Made by a program: the position numbers and the translations under genes. From NCBI RefSeq assembly GCF_004115975.1, contig NZ_SDDZ01000001.1:620001-684000 (forward strand): DNA of 64,000 bases. Direction: 5' to 3'. Every line of letters starts with the position of its first letter. The first letter of the stretch is position 1. The notes under the pieces were generated by a model that saw only the letters and a program-made list of their open reading frames with translations, was not told where the DNA came from and did no database searches. The DNA is from Gelidibacter gilvus (lineage in GTDB: Bacteria; Bacteroidota; Bacteroidia; Flavobacteriales; Flavobacteriaceae). This document shows, piece after piece, positions 17,263-25,611 of the stretch.

Positions 17263-17694
17263 CTAATTTGCATTTAAAATAAAGTAGCTGACAACTAAAC
17301 TAAGATTGATTATTATATAAAATGGTGTTATAGAAGATTTGAATAAAACTTTCCAATAATTATAATTGCCACCTGTATATAATTTTGGATTCATTTCAAA
17401 TAGTTTTTTCGTTTTAATATCCTTTTCAGGAGTCAAATTACATATGTCATTATAAATACCTCTAAATTTCCTTTCTAACTGAAGATAATAGGCATCAAAG
17501 AACCAGAAGGTGGTTACTATTGGGATAGGGATTACAATCAATATAATTTTAGGATTGGTTGCATAAATAGCCAGAAAAGCAGCCAAAATTGTAATCATCA
17601 TTCCTTTCAATTGAAATGAAATTGTATTCATTCTGATTATAGTAGTTTGAACAAACTCTCTATGTTGCATAGAATAAGAGTTAAGGTCTGTCAT
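17263..17694 (-). CDS. Three-helix membrane protein paired with the TIR gene
   Basis: A 143-residue protein with an amphipathic N-terminus (SYSMQHREFVQTTIIRMNTI), a helical hairpin of two adjacent membrane segments (about 30-45 and 50-67, FQLKGMMITILAAFLAIYA and IILIVIPIPIVTTFWFF), a cytosolic stretch and a C-terminal helix (about 117-139). The hairpin recalls SLATT-like small membrane effectors, but I cannot assign the family. Its ATG lies one base beyond the TIR stop, so it is translationally coupled. A pore-forming or membrane-disrupting role downstream of TIR signalling is a reasonable hypothesis. Confidence 0.65.
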   Translation of the reverse strand: MTDLNSYSMQHREFVQTTIIRMNTISFQLKGMMITILAAFLAIYATNPKIILIVIPIPIVTTFWFFDAYYLQLERKFRGIYNDICNLTPEKDIKTKKLFEMNPKLYTGGNYNYWKVLFKSSITPFYIIINLSLVVSYFILNAN

Positions 17695-17695
17695 T

Positions 17696-18484
17696 TTAAG
17701 TAACTTTTTTAATTATGTATAATATATCCAATGGATGTGAATTTCTATTTTCCTCTTTTATATTTAGCTCTAGCCATGTTTTTAAATCTTCACTAGATAA
17801 ATCTTTCAAGTGAGATGTATCACTTTCATAATTAATTTCAAAATTCTCATTTAAATTATAAGCTTTAGTTAAAGAATGAGAAAGATGTATTGTTTTTCTT
17901 CTTGAAAAATCCTTATTCTGTCTTAGAATTTTTGATAGAAATATTTCACTGTAAATCCAGGGCGATTCAGTTTCATGGATAGCTTTTTTAATAGAAATGG
18001 AATTGATTGTTTCGAAAAACATTAGACATTCTGTCTTGTCCATCATTTCCGAAATGGCATTTATGAGCATCATGTGAGCATGACTTGTAGTAACATTTCT
18101 TTTTTCATAAGAATACGTTTTATTTATTTTATCATAACAATATTCATTGTCAATATCTCTCAAAAGGTCATTGACATTTCCCCAAATGATTGAATCAATA
18201 AAGACTTTTAAACCAAATTTATTTTTTACCCATCCAGCAAAATGTTTGGCTTTTTCCAAATCTTTATGAGAATGAGACAGGAATATATCACATTCAATTT
18301 GAGGAAACCATTCGTTTTGAGTAGCGCTCCCATCAATTATTTCACCCTTTTTGAATTTGAGTGATAGGCTTTCTTTGATTTTAGTTTTGTAAGAACTAGT
18401 CATTTGCTTACCAGCTGTCTTGTCAATGGATGACATATAAATGTTATCAAAGGAATTTTGATTTATTTTGAATCGGCTGTACAT
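17696..18484 (-). CDS. TIR-domain protein (TIR_2-like)
   Basis: A 262-residue protein with a TIR domain at about residues 64-185. The first strand and BB-loop region are CDIFLSHSHKDLEKAKHFAG and FGLKVFIDSIIWG. The helix with the catalytic Glu of NADase TIRs appears as SPWIYSE (E180). The middle insertion, TSHAHMMLINAISEMMDKTE, is typical of a bacterial TIR subtype. Bacterial TIRs hydrolyse NAD or make cyclic ADP-ribose-type signals in immunity. No sensor domain is fused. The gene starts 5 bases after the type IIG enzyme stop and ends one base before the membrane-protein start, giving a tight three-gene operon. Confidence 0.78.
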   Translation of the reverse strand: MYSRFKINQNSFDNIYMSSIDKTAGKQMTSSYKTKIKESLSLKFKKGEIIDGSATQNEWFPQIECDIFLSHSHKDLEKAKHFAGWVKNKFGLKVFIDSIIWGNVNDLLRDIDNEYCYDKINKTYSYEKRNVTTSHAHMMLINAISEMMDKTECLMFFETINSISIKKAIHETESPWIYSEIFLSKILRQNKDFSRRKTIHLSHSLTKAYNLNENFEINYESDTSHLKDLSSEDLKTWLELNIKEENRNSHPLDILYIIKKVT

Positions 18485-18489
18485 ATTAA

Positions 18490-21400
18490 TTAAATGTTTT
18501 CTACTATTTCTATTTCATCATCAGTTAACCCATAAAGCTCATAAACCATTTGGTCTATTTCTTTATCAGTTAAGGTAATTTGGTTTTGAAGCTGTTGTGC
18601 TTTTTCCTGTTCAGCTAAAAAATAATCTTCCCACTGTGCTTCTTCACTTAATGATAGTGTTACTTTCTTTTTTTTAAGCTCCTTAATGAATTCGGAGTAA
18701 GTTAGTTCATGCCAATTTTCTAGCTTTTTAGATAGCTTGTCTAATTCTTCAAACTTTCTTTGAAGTGTTCTAATGAGTTTTTGAGAAGTCTCCTGTAAGT
18801 CTTTATTCAAAGAAAGCATTCTTTCTGCTTTTTCAATAAAAGGTTGTTGAGCTGAAAAGTTGATTTTTTTAATAGGAAACTTTCTTAAATCATTGAGAAT
18901 AATTTTAGGGAATAGTTTCCTAACAGATTTAGCTGTGTTCTTCATAAAATAATATGATAATAAACTACTATTTAGAAGACTTAATATGTATTTTAATGAA
19001 ATGTCAGAATTTTCTTTTTCAACTATCCCAATATTACTTCTGTTATATAGATATAATTTATCTGAATAAGTAGATACTATACACTTAGGGTATTTACCAG
19101 TTATCTCCCTAACTATAATTTTTTCACCTTCAAATAAATTAAATGTTCTTGGAGCAGCTAAATTTTCACCATATCTAAGGTATGTTCCAGACCAATTCGT
19201 ATAATACCTTCCTACATCTTTGCCTTCCAGATATTCATGTGTATTTTCATCAAACTTAAAGGAATAATCATATGGTCTATTTTTAACATCTTCAGCTGTT
19301 TGTTTAGGCTCTCCTTTGTTTTTCTCATAGGCTTGAAGCCCTGCCTTTATCTCAACTAAATCATCTAATGGAATAGTTTCAGAAATCACTTTTGAGTTGA
19401 TAAATTCAGTTTCATCATCTAAGAATACTTTAAACTCAAATCCATCATTGTACTTAAAGTCTACCTGATTTTTTATATGAGACAAATAGAATTCAGTGCC
19501 ATTATTTAGATATATTTCCAATGAGTTTTTAGATTTAACAATTTCTTTATTAGCAAGTAATATTACAGTTTCCACACTAGCGCTTTCAAAAGAATAACCT
19601 TCTAAATTAATTATTTGATATAAATTACATGTATCTAATAAATACTTTCTAAGCCCTTCACCTGAGTAAACCATCATCCAGGCATTTGGAATAATTAAAC
19701 CATATACACCATTCTTTTTTAATATTTGTACTGTTTTCTCAATGAAGAGTAAATATGTGTTGATTTGATATTTTGCTGATAGGTATTTTTTGACATACAG
19801 GTCTTTTTCCTCTTGACTAAAGTTGTCTCTTGCAAATACATAAGGAGGATTACCAATTACAACATCAAATCCCCCTTTTTCAAATATATGGGGGAATTCT
19901 TCTTGCCAATTAAAAGCACTATCTCCTGCTACACTAACATCATCAATTAAGGAGTTGCCACATTTTATATTATCACTTAAATCATTTAGCTTTCTATTGG
20001 GTTGAGCTGTTCTTAACCATAGAGATAATTTTGCTATCTGTACAGATTCTTCATTTAGGTCAACCCCAAAAAGGTTGTTTTCTAAAATGCTATTTTCAAC
20101 ATCACTTAATACAAAGGCATCTTTGTTATACTTGGCAGAGAGTTCATCAATGTATCTGTGTTCATTGATTAGAAAGTCGAGTGCTTGGTTTAGGAATGCT
20201 CCAGAACCACATGCAGGGTCACATATAGTTAGTTGTAATAGCCAATCTTTATAAAGGCTGAGATTATCCAATCTTTTCCTACTTCTTTGCTTTGCTGGTT
20301 GGTAGGCTTCATCTGTAATGTCAAGTTCTACTTTCTTTTCCTCACAAAGTTTTCCAATTGTGTTTTCAACTATGTATTTGGTGATGTATTTGGGAGTATA
20401 AAACACACCATCTTTCTTTCTTTTTGTGTCTGCCTTATTAATAGTCTTTCCTTCTAATTGGGCTGTGATTTCATCCAATTCATTTAAGGAATTCTCAAAA
20501 ATATGACCAAGGATATTTACATCTACTTCACTTTCAAAATCATACTCTGAAAGCTGATAGGAATGTTTGTATAGAAGGTCATCATCTATTTGAATGGTAT
20601 CCAAGACCTCATCTGGTTTAAAGAGCCCGCCATTATATGGAAAAACATTATATTGCTTTCCTTTAAACCCAGTGTTCAGATACCCAAAGTATTTTTTAAA
20701 CCTGTCATACAATGGTGTATAAGCATCAAGTTCTTTTAACTGTTTCCATTGTTTAAGAATTACTCTAACAGAATTGGGAGGTAACAGATTTCTATCTTCT
20801 GCAAAGAATAAAAACAAAAATCTATCTAAAAGTTTTTGAGATTTTTTGAAAAGCTCCAGTGGCTCAAACTGTGGGTTTAAGACACATAGATTTTGGAATA
20901 ATTCTCTTTTAAATAGGGAGTAGTCTTTATAGAGTTGTTTAGTGATTAATTCTTCCTGACTTAATGATTCTTCTTTGAGTTTCTTAGGAATGTTATTCTT
21001 TATATTCTCATAACCTAAACACAAATAGAGCAATTTGAATTCTTGCTCAGAAATTGTAAACAAGTTGAACTCTATATGTTCAATGGCATTATCTATATAG
21101 AACCTTAACTTTTCAAAGTTAGAAGTTATAACGTATACACATCCTGCTTGGTTATTTTTATACCCAAAAGCTTGGTCCTCTACTTTGCCTAAATCTGTTG
21201 TGTTAGTACCTTTTAGTTCAATTACCCCAATAACCTTGTCTTTAACAAGTATGCCACCATCAGCCTTCTTGCTGTCTTTTACATTTTTGAGCTCTGTGGT
21301 AAGGTTAAAATTAGGTTGTGGATTCAAAGTATAACCCAATATCTTCACAAAGAGCTCTCTTAAAAAACCTTCTTGAAACTGCTCTTCTTTACTATTTCGA

Positions 21401-21522
21401 ATATTTTCCTGTATCTCTAGGTTATGGAAATAAGCTTTAAATAATTCCCATTTTGACTCTATTTCTACTTTATCCTGAGATTGGAGATACTTTGTTACAA
21501 CTGTATTTTGGAATAATGGCAT
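18490..21522 (-). CDS. Type IIG restriction-modification enzyme (Eco57I-like)
   Basis: A 1010-residue single-chain restriction-methylation enzyme. The N-terminal PD-(D/E)xK nuclease site is ADGG...VIELKGT (D88, E102, K104). A helical connector follows, then an adenine methyltransferase with SAM motif DPACGSGAFL (about 434) and catalytic NPPY (about 556). A C-terminal target-recognition and coiled-coil region ends in TYSEFIKELKKKKVTLSLSE. Both activities appear intact, so it should methylate and cut at its own site. It leads the operon with the TIR and membrane genes, so all three are probably expressed together. Confidence 0.9.
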   Translation of the reverse strand: MPLFQNTVVTKYLQSQDKVEIESKWELFKAYFHNLEIQENIRNSKEEQFQEGFLRELFVKILGYTLNPQPNFNLTTELKNVKDSKKADGGILVKDKVIGVIELKGTNTTDLGKVEDQAFGYKNNQAGCVYVITSNFEKLRFYIDNAIEHIEFNLFTISEQEFKLLYLCLGYENIKNNIPKKLKEESLSQEELITKQLYKDYSLFKRELFQNLCVLNPQFEPLELFKKSQKLLDRFLFLFFAEDRNLLPPNSVRVILKQWKQLKELDAYTPLYDRFKKYFGYLNTGFKGKQYNVFPYNGGLFKPDEVLDTIQIDDDLLYKHSYQLSEYDFESEVDVNILGHIFENSLNELDEITAQLEGKTINKADTKRKKDGVFYTPKYITKYIVENTIGKLCEEKKVELDITDEAYQPAKQRSRKRLDNLSLYKDWLLQLTICDPACGSGAFLNQALDFLINEHRYIDELSAKYNKDAFVLSDVENSILENNLFGVDLNEESVQIAKLSLWLRTAQPNRKLNDLSDNIKCGNSLIDDVSVAGDSAFNWQEEFPHIFEKGGFDVVIGNPPYVFARDNFSQEEKDLYVKKYLSAKYQINTYLLFIEKTVQILKKNGVYGLIIPNAWMMVYSGEGLRKYLLDTCNLYQIINLEGYSFESASVETVILLANKEIVKSKNSLEIYLNNGTEFYLSHIKNQVDFKYNDGFEFKVFLDDETEFINSKVISETIPLDDLVEIKAGLQAYEKNKGEPKQTAEDVKNRPYDYSFKFDENTHEYLEGKDVGRYYTNWSGTYLRYGENLAAPRTFNLFEGEKIIVREITGKYPKCIVSTYSDKLYLYNRSNIGIVEKENSDISLKYILSLLNSSLLSYYFMKNTAKSVRKLFPKIILNDLRKFPIKKINFSAQQPFIEKAERMLSLNKDLQETSQKLIRTLQRKFEELDKLSKKLENWHELTYSEFIKELKKKKVTLSLSEEAQWEDYFLAEQEKAQQLQNQITLTDKEIDQMVYELYGLTDDEIEIVENI

Positions 21523-21817
21523 TAATGAGTGTTTAGTTTGGACTCTAAATATACAAATGCCAAATGATTAAAGCTAAACATAATAAACTATAGAAAATTT
21601 CTATTAAAAAATTTCTGACATGGCAATATCACCCCCACGCACTCCTCCTCAAGATATACCCCCACTTATTCTTGGCGGGAAAATCTCCCCCGAGCCTATT
21701 TTAAAGAAATTTATTTTTTTGCGCACAGATTAGATTCAAGTTGATAGCTGTAATCTTTTCCTGCGTAGAGATTGATTTCTTAAGTGGGTTCTTATCTCAA
21801 CTCAAAAATTATATTTT

Positions 21818-22213
21818 ATGGTACGTATTATTAACTACAAAGAAAGAAAAGTAGAAGATGGTAGAATCTTCTTTGTTCTTGAACTACAAGGTGGTGTTGA
21901 AATGGTAAAAAGCCAACAGACCAACCAGTTTTATGCAACAGCTAAGAAAGCATTCATTACTTCAACATTTGATGAAGAAACCTGTATGGCTTTAGTTGGA
22001 ACTTCAATGCCTGGAAAGATTGAAAAAGAAGAATGTGAGCCCTTTGAATACACAGTTAAAGAGACTGGGGAGGTGATAGTCCTTAATCACAGATATGTGT
22101 ATATGCCAGAAGCTCAATCTTCTTCTGCTGAGGACAGAGCTATTCAAAACCTCTTTGCAGGAGAGCGTAGCTTTTCTCAAAATGGAGTTTATAAAGGAGA
22201 GCTTGTTGATTAA
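21818..22213 (+). CDS. Conserved mobile-element hypothetical protein, upstream of radC-like gene
   Basis: A 131-residue soluble protein (MVRIINYKERKVEDGRIFFVLELQGG...). A beta-rich N-terminus and acidic C-terminus suggest an OB-like fold, but no family is assigned. It is followed by an inverted-repeat structure and then the RadC-like gene on the same strand. The 295 bases before it, between it and the divergent restriction gene, contain a C-rich run and a likely promoter region but no gene. Confidence 0.6.
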   Translation: MVRIINYKERKVEDGRIFFVLELQGGVEMVKSQQTNQFYATAKKAFITSTFDEETCMALVGTSMPGKIEKEECEPFEYTVKETGEVIVLNHRYVYMPEAQSSSAEDRAIQNLFAGERSFSQNGVYKGELVD

Positions 22214-22217
22214 TTAA

Positions 22218-22276
22218 AAACACGTCCTGAATTGTTTTGTTACTTATATAGTATGACTGCAAAACGGGACGTGTTT
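22218..22276. repeat. Two-tier inverted repeat between the 131-aa gene and radC-like gene
   Basis: Outer arms AAACACGTCC (22218-22227) and GGGACGTGTTT (22266-22276) are complementary. Inside them GTTTTG pairs with CAAAAC across a 20-base loop. A 59-base, two-step stem-loop without a T tract is not a simple terminator. In an element with a Rep protein it could be a nick site or single-strand origin, or an mRNA structure controlling the RadC-like gene. Confidence 0.6.
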
Positions 22277-22289
22277 AAATTGGAGTATT

Positions 22290-22724
22290 ATGAAAGTATC
22301 AGAAATTAGAGTTTCGTATTCCAATGAGAATCCTGTCAAAGTGAAAATACAGGACAGTAATAGTGTCTATGAATTAGTAAAATATCATTGGGATTACAAT
22401 TTAATTGAACTTCAGGAGGAAGTGAAAGTTGTCCTACTTAACAGAGCCAATGTGGTCATTGGGATTTACGAACTTTCAAGAGGTGGACTTACAGCCAGTG
22501 TAGTGGATATAAAACTTATTTTAAGTGTGGCATTAAAAGCCCTTGCTTCAAGTATAGTGTTAATCCATAATCACCCCAGTGGGAACTTAAAAGCAAGTGA
22601 AGCTGATAAGAGTATTACCACAAAGTTAAAGCAGGCTTGTGATATAGTAGATATAAGTTTACTTGACCATTTAATTATTTCAAAAGATGGTTATTTAAGC
22701 TTTAAGGATGAGGGATTGCTATGA
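22290..22724 (+). CDS. RadC-like JAB/MPN-domain protein
   Basis: A 144-residue protein with the JAMM metal motif HNHPSGNLKASEAD (H93, H95, S103, D106), an upstream Glu in the first helix and strand, and the closing LLDHLIIS strand of the RadC family. Short RadC-like proteins of this type are common on mobile elements in Bacteroidota. The old link to DNA repair is unproven; the JAMM fold suggests a metallo-hydrolase. A weak inverted repeat (ACCTTACA/TGTAAGGT, 22724-22775) overlaps the stop codon. Confidence 0.88.
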   Translation: MKVSEIRVSYSNENPVKVKIQDSNSVYELVKYHWDYNLIELQEEVKVVLLNRANVVIGIYELSRGGLTASVVDIKLILSVALKALASSIVLIHNHPSGNLKASEADKSITTKLKQACDIVDISLLDHLIISKDGYLSFKDEGLL

Positions 22725-23016
22725 CCTTACATTTTGGTGTTGTTACTATAGAGTACCCATGCCATTTTGTAAGGTTAACCCTTACCTCATTCTTAATATG
22801 GTAGTAATTTTTAAAATGCATCTACATGTGAGTGAGACCTTATTTCACATTTCAAGGGCTCTAGGGATTTAGAAATTATAATGGAGATATAATATTATAG
22901 CCAAATTGTGATGTTTTGGGTGCTTAAATTAAGGTTATGTCATTAGTTACATTTGATATATTCTTAAACCTAGAGATATAGCAGGTTTACAACTCTAACT
23001 CATTAATAGCTAAATG

Positions 23017-23265
23017 TTACTCTTCTGAAATATCTAAAAGTTCAGAAAGTGAGATTTCAAGAGCTTCAGCTATTCTGTGTAAATTGTATAATGTAGGGTT
23101 GGTTCTGCCAGATTCAAGTCTTGATACATTGGTAGTATCAAAAACACCCTCAATCTTACCAGCTAAGTCAACTTGTGTAAAGCCTCTTTCTTCACGTAAT
23201 TTTTGAATTCGTGCTCCAACAATTTTTTGTAAATCTGACTTTTCCAATCTTGGCATATTTGACAA
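23017..23265 (-). CDS. XRE-family helix-turn-helix regulator
   Basis: An 82-residue Cro/C1-type HTH protein. The DNA-binding core is IQKLREERGFTQVDLAGKIE through TNVSRLESGRTNPTLYNLHR, followed by a short C-terminal helix. It is divergent from the membrane-protein gene at 23328, sharing a 62-base promoter region, so it probably controls itself and that operon. It could be the element's maintenance repressor or a local switch for the two-gene module next to it. Confidence 0.88.
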   Translation of the reverse strand: MSNMPRLEKSDLQKIVGARIQKLREERGFTQVDLAGKIEGVFDTTNVSRLESGRTNPTLYNLHRIAEALEISLSELLDISEE

Positions 23266-23327
23266 GTCAAGGAAAGGTTTATATTTACTTTGTTTAATGC
23301 CATATATGGCAACATTGAATTATTTAT

Positions 23328-24173
23328 ATGTCAAGGAAATTTAATCCAGCCAATATTACAGAGGCACAAAAAGAAGATATTATATCTGCTACAAACAATT
23401 ATGCAGATAGTATTAAAAGAGATTTAGATAAAGAACCTTCTTTTAAGGACATGATTAAAGACTCTATTCAAGGGAATGGAAAAGAGAAAGTATATGATGT
23501 ATTCAACTCTTTAAAATACATGTGGGAATTATCAGGTAGAGATATATCTAAAGCTGATGAAGTTTATAATGAGTATTTTATTCTGAGAGAGGACTATTCT
23601 AAAGTGATTTATGTTGATGAAATAAACCATCCTAAAGTAAGTCATCAGAATGCAATGGAAATGTTTAAAAAAGCCAACAATAATATCGGGAATAAGCAGA
23701 TTGAAGAGAAACCTGATGTTGAGGTTGAGCTTCAATCTATTGAGTATTTAGGAATCATTTTGATGTGTATTTTGGTTCTATATTTTATAATTGAATCTAT
23801 ATTTCGCATGTTCTCAGATGGCAGAGTGTTTTATTTCTGGGGATATTATAATGAAGTTTACAAATTGTCAGGAATGCTATTGGTATTTTCATTTTTTGGA
23901 TTGAATCATTATTATTCTAAGTCCAAAGAATTAAAACAAGTAATTGATGATTTATGGCAAATAATCTTAAAGTTTAAAACACTTATATCAGGCTTACTTG
24001 AACTAAAAACTGTTCAGAATGCCCTTATAATATTAGTAGGAATTTTAGGATTAATGGTTGTAGCTTCTCTTATTATGGGAGGTATTTATGCTCTCATAGA
24101 GTATTGGTATCTTGTTGTGGGAGGAATAATTTTGTTTTTCATTTATGCCAAATATAAATCAATTAAAAAATGA
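23328..24173 (+). CDS. Hypothetical multi-helix membrane protein
   Basis: A 281-residue protein. The N-terminal half (about 1-140) is soluble, charged and helical. The C-terminal half has about four membrane helices (IEYLGIILMCILVLYFII, MLLVFSFFGLNHYY, ALIILVGILGLMVVASLIMG and YWYLVVGGIILFFIYAKY). No family is recognised. It is divergent from the XRE regulator and 6 bases before the next gene. Soluble sensor plus membrane domain under an XRE repressor resembles the layout of membrane-acting defence or immunity genes, but this is only a layout argument. Confidence 0.62.
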   Translation: MSRKFNPANITEAQKEDIISATNNYADSIKRDLDKEPSFKDMIKDSIQGNGKEKVYDVFNSLKYMWELSGRDISKADEVYNEYFILREDYSKVIYVDEINHPKVSHQNAMEMFKKANNNIGNKQIEEKPDVEVELQSIEYLGIILMCILVLYFIIESIFRMFSDGRVFYFWGYYNEVYKLSGMLLVFSFFGLNHYYSKSKELKQVIDDLWQIILKFKTLISGLLELKTVQNALIILVGILGLMVVASLIMGGIYALIEYWYLVVGGIILFFIYAKYKSIKK

Positions 24174-24179
24174 GTATTA

Positions 24180-24713
24180 ATGATAAGTGAGTTAGGAAAT
24201 GAAATATTAGATAGCAAGAGTAGACCAAGTTATAGTATTCAAGATGTGAATTCGTGGCTAAAGAAATATGAAACTGACTTTTATAAGGCTATTTCTGAGT
24301 CTGAATGTGGTAAGTGGAGCAAATGGGTAAAAGACAATTCAACTCCTGTGTTCCCATGTGCCTGTCCTATTAGGGAGCCAGACTGTATTTTTATTGAGCT
24401 ATATCATCAACTTTTAGAGATTTCAGAATTAAATAGGAGAGAGGAGTTTTATGCAGAACAGTTGATTAGGTTCTCTAGTCATAAACTAAAGAATGAATCT
24501 GTAATAGAATGGGTGAGAGACAATAGGTCTTATTTTAAAGAAATCAGATATAAATTGGAGTTTGATTCTGTTGGTATAGTAGTAGATGTGAGAGTAAGTA
24601 ATCATGATGACCCATATAAAGTTATATTAATTAAGATAGATAAAAATGATTTTATGCATGCCATAGAATTCAAGAGGATTTTTGAGGAAATGGAATATTT
24701 GGACTTTATATAA
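24180..24713 (+). CDS. Hypothetical protein, last gene of element A
   Basis: A 177-residue soluble protein with a Cys cluster (CACPIREPDC, and an earlier ESECGKWSKW) that may bind metal, and a beta-rich C-terminus. No family is recognised. It follows the membrane-protein gene by 6 bases, so they are co-transcribed under the divergent XRE regulator. The 280 bases between its stop and the right attachment site hold the second pair of 11-bp repeats and a small AT-rich stem (24951-24968), but no gene. Confidence 0.58.
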   Translation: MISELGNEILDSKSRPSYSIQDVNSWLKKYETDFYKAISESECGKWSKWVKDNSTPVFPCACPIREPDCIFIELYHQLLEISELNRREEFYAEQLIRFSSHKLKNESVIEWVRDNRSYFKEIRYKLEFDSVGIVVDVRVSNHDDPYKVILIKIDKNDFMHAIEFKRIFEEMEYLDFI

Positions 24714-24857
24714 AGTTTATCCTTCCCATTATAATGCATAGAGATATATCAGATGCGTTACTATGTTTAACAATTTGAACCACCTTAAAAATGAGGTTTT
24801 TAAATTTCAATACTTACAGAAGTATTTGTTAGGATGAATAAGAGTTTTAATTTAACC

Positions 24858-24879
24858 AGGTCAAACATAGGTCAAACAT
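24858..24879. promoter_or_regulatory. Right tandem 11-bp repeat: candidate integrase arm or regulator site
   Basis: Two AGGTCAAACAT units, identical in sequence, spacing and orientation to 9139-9160. It sits 113 bases inside the right attachment site. A 22-bp identity at both ends of the element, outside any gene, is best explained as binding sites for integrase, excisionase or another element protein. Confidence 0.6.
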
Positions 24880-24992
24880 TTAGGTATAATAGATGCAATT
24901 AAATAAAATCAAATGAAAATGAATTAAGTGTATTGCGCTGAAAATCAGCTTATATGTTAATATAAGTTAGAATATGCAAAACCAATAGAACC

Positions 24993-25076
24993 GACTGTTA
25001 ATCAGAGGGTCCTTGGTTCGAGCCCAAGAAGAGGAGCAAACAAAGCCGTTACGTAAGTAGCGGCTTTTTTGTTTTT
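24993..25076. repeat. attR of element A: second tRNA-Asn 3' copy with terminator
   Basis: 24993-25037 matches the tRNA 3' half exactly. It continues with AAACAAAGCCGTTACGTAAG and a GCCGTTAC/GTAGCGGC stem plus T tract. From 25013 to 25076 it is shared with the copies at 25548 and 33778. The right junction of element A is also the left junction of element B. Confidence 0.88.
25042..25070 (+). terminator. Terminator within tRNA 3' repeat, copy 2
   Basis: GCCGTTAC and GTAGCGGC form an 8-bp stem with a GTAA loop, followed by TTTTTTG. Probably the original tRNA-Asn terminator, or a copy carried by an element. Confidence 0.75.
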
Positions 25077-25205
25077 GGTAATTTCAGTCTTTTAGTGGCT
25101 CTTGATCGAGTTCTGAAAGCTTTTGGGATTGGTTCGGGTTTAGGAACAAGGTGGTGGATGAAAGAAGTACTATGAAATAATGTTTTCTTGTTTTATATTC
25201 ACTAT

Positions 25206-25505
25206 ATGAATCACTGTTGTTACATATTATATTCTAAAAAACTCAATCGTTATTATATTGGTTACAGTTCTGATTTAGACATTCGTCTTGTTTTTCATGA
25301 AAAATCAGAACCCAGGAAGTTTACTTACAATGCCAGTGATTGGAAACTTTATTATAAAATAGATTGTAAAAGTAAAAGTCAAGGCGAGTCAATTGAAGGT
25401 CATATTAAAAGAATGAAAAGTAGAATTTATATTGAGAACTTGATAAAGTATCCAGAGATTACTACTAAGTTGTTGGAGAAATATAAAGATATTAATATAA
25501 TATAG
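25206..25505 (+). CDS. GIY-YIG nuclease-domain protein
   Basis: A 99-residue stand-alone GIY-YIG domain: CCYILYSKKLNRYYIGYSSD supplies the paired YIL...YIG motif, LDIRLVFH the conserved Arg region, and SIEGHIKRMKSRIYIENLI the later Glu-containing helix. The start at 25206 (MNHCCYILYS) is chosen over 25188 because the domain begins there. UvrC/YhbQ-like single-domain proteins of this size are common in Bacteroidota and usually of unknown role. It is the only gene in the small cassette between two tRNA-derived repeats. Confidence 0.82.
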   Translation: MNHCCYILYSKKLNRYYIGYSSDLDIRLVFHEKSEPRKFTYNASDWKLYYKIDCKSKSQGESIEGHIKRMKSRIYIENLIKYPEITTKLLEKYKDINII

Positions 25506-25547
25506 CCATTTTTGATGACCGTTAAACGAGTCCCGAAAGCTTTCGGG

Positions 25548-25611
25548 ATTGGTTCGAGCCCAAGAAGAGGAGCAAACAAAGCCGTTACGTAAGTAGCGGC
25601 TTTTTTGTTTT
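25548..25611. repeat. Third tRNA-Asn 3' copy with terminator (B/C junction)
   Basis: A 64-base copy identical to 25013-25076. It holds the T-arm and acceptor 3' end, then the terminator stem (25577-25605). It is preceded by a palindrome, CCCGAAAGCTTTCGGG (25531-25546), not found before the other copies. Confidence 0.85.

Larger units (their letters stand above)
9044..25037. mobile_element. Element A: integrative element in tRNA-Asn, about 16 kb
   Basis: Bounded by an exact 45-bp direct repeat of the tRNA-Asn 3' half (9044-9088 and 24993-25037). It encodes a tyrosine integrase, an excisionase-like HTH protein, a phage-type Rep protein, a Sak4-like recombination ATPase, DUF3871 and RadC-like proteins, an XRE regulator and defence-like cargo. 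It is visibly more AT-rich than the flanking core genes. Tandem 11-bp repeats occur just inside each end. No relaxase, coupling protein, type IV secretion, capsid or portal genes are seen, so it is not a complete ICE or phage. A replicating integrative element or satellite mobilised by a helper fits better (inference). Confidence 0.85.
25038..25572. mobile_element. Element B: 0.5-kb cassette between tRNA 3' repeats
   Basis: A 535-bp unit lying between the second and third tRNA 3' copies, holding a single GIY-YIG gene. It has no integrase and none of the 11-bp end repeats of element A. It may be the remainder of a larger element after deletion, or a passive cassette moved by another integrase. 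Confidence 0.6.

Noticed and set aside
9044-25037. Complete ICE or prophage
   Set aside because: No relaxase, coupling protein, type IV secretion, portal, terminase or capsid gene was found.
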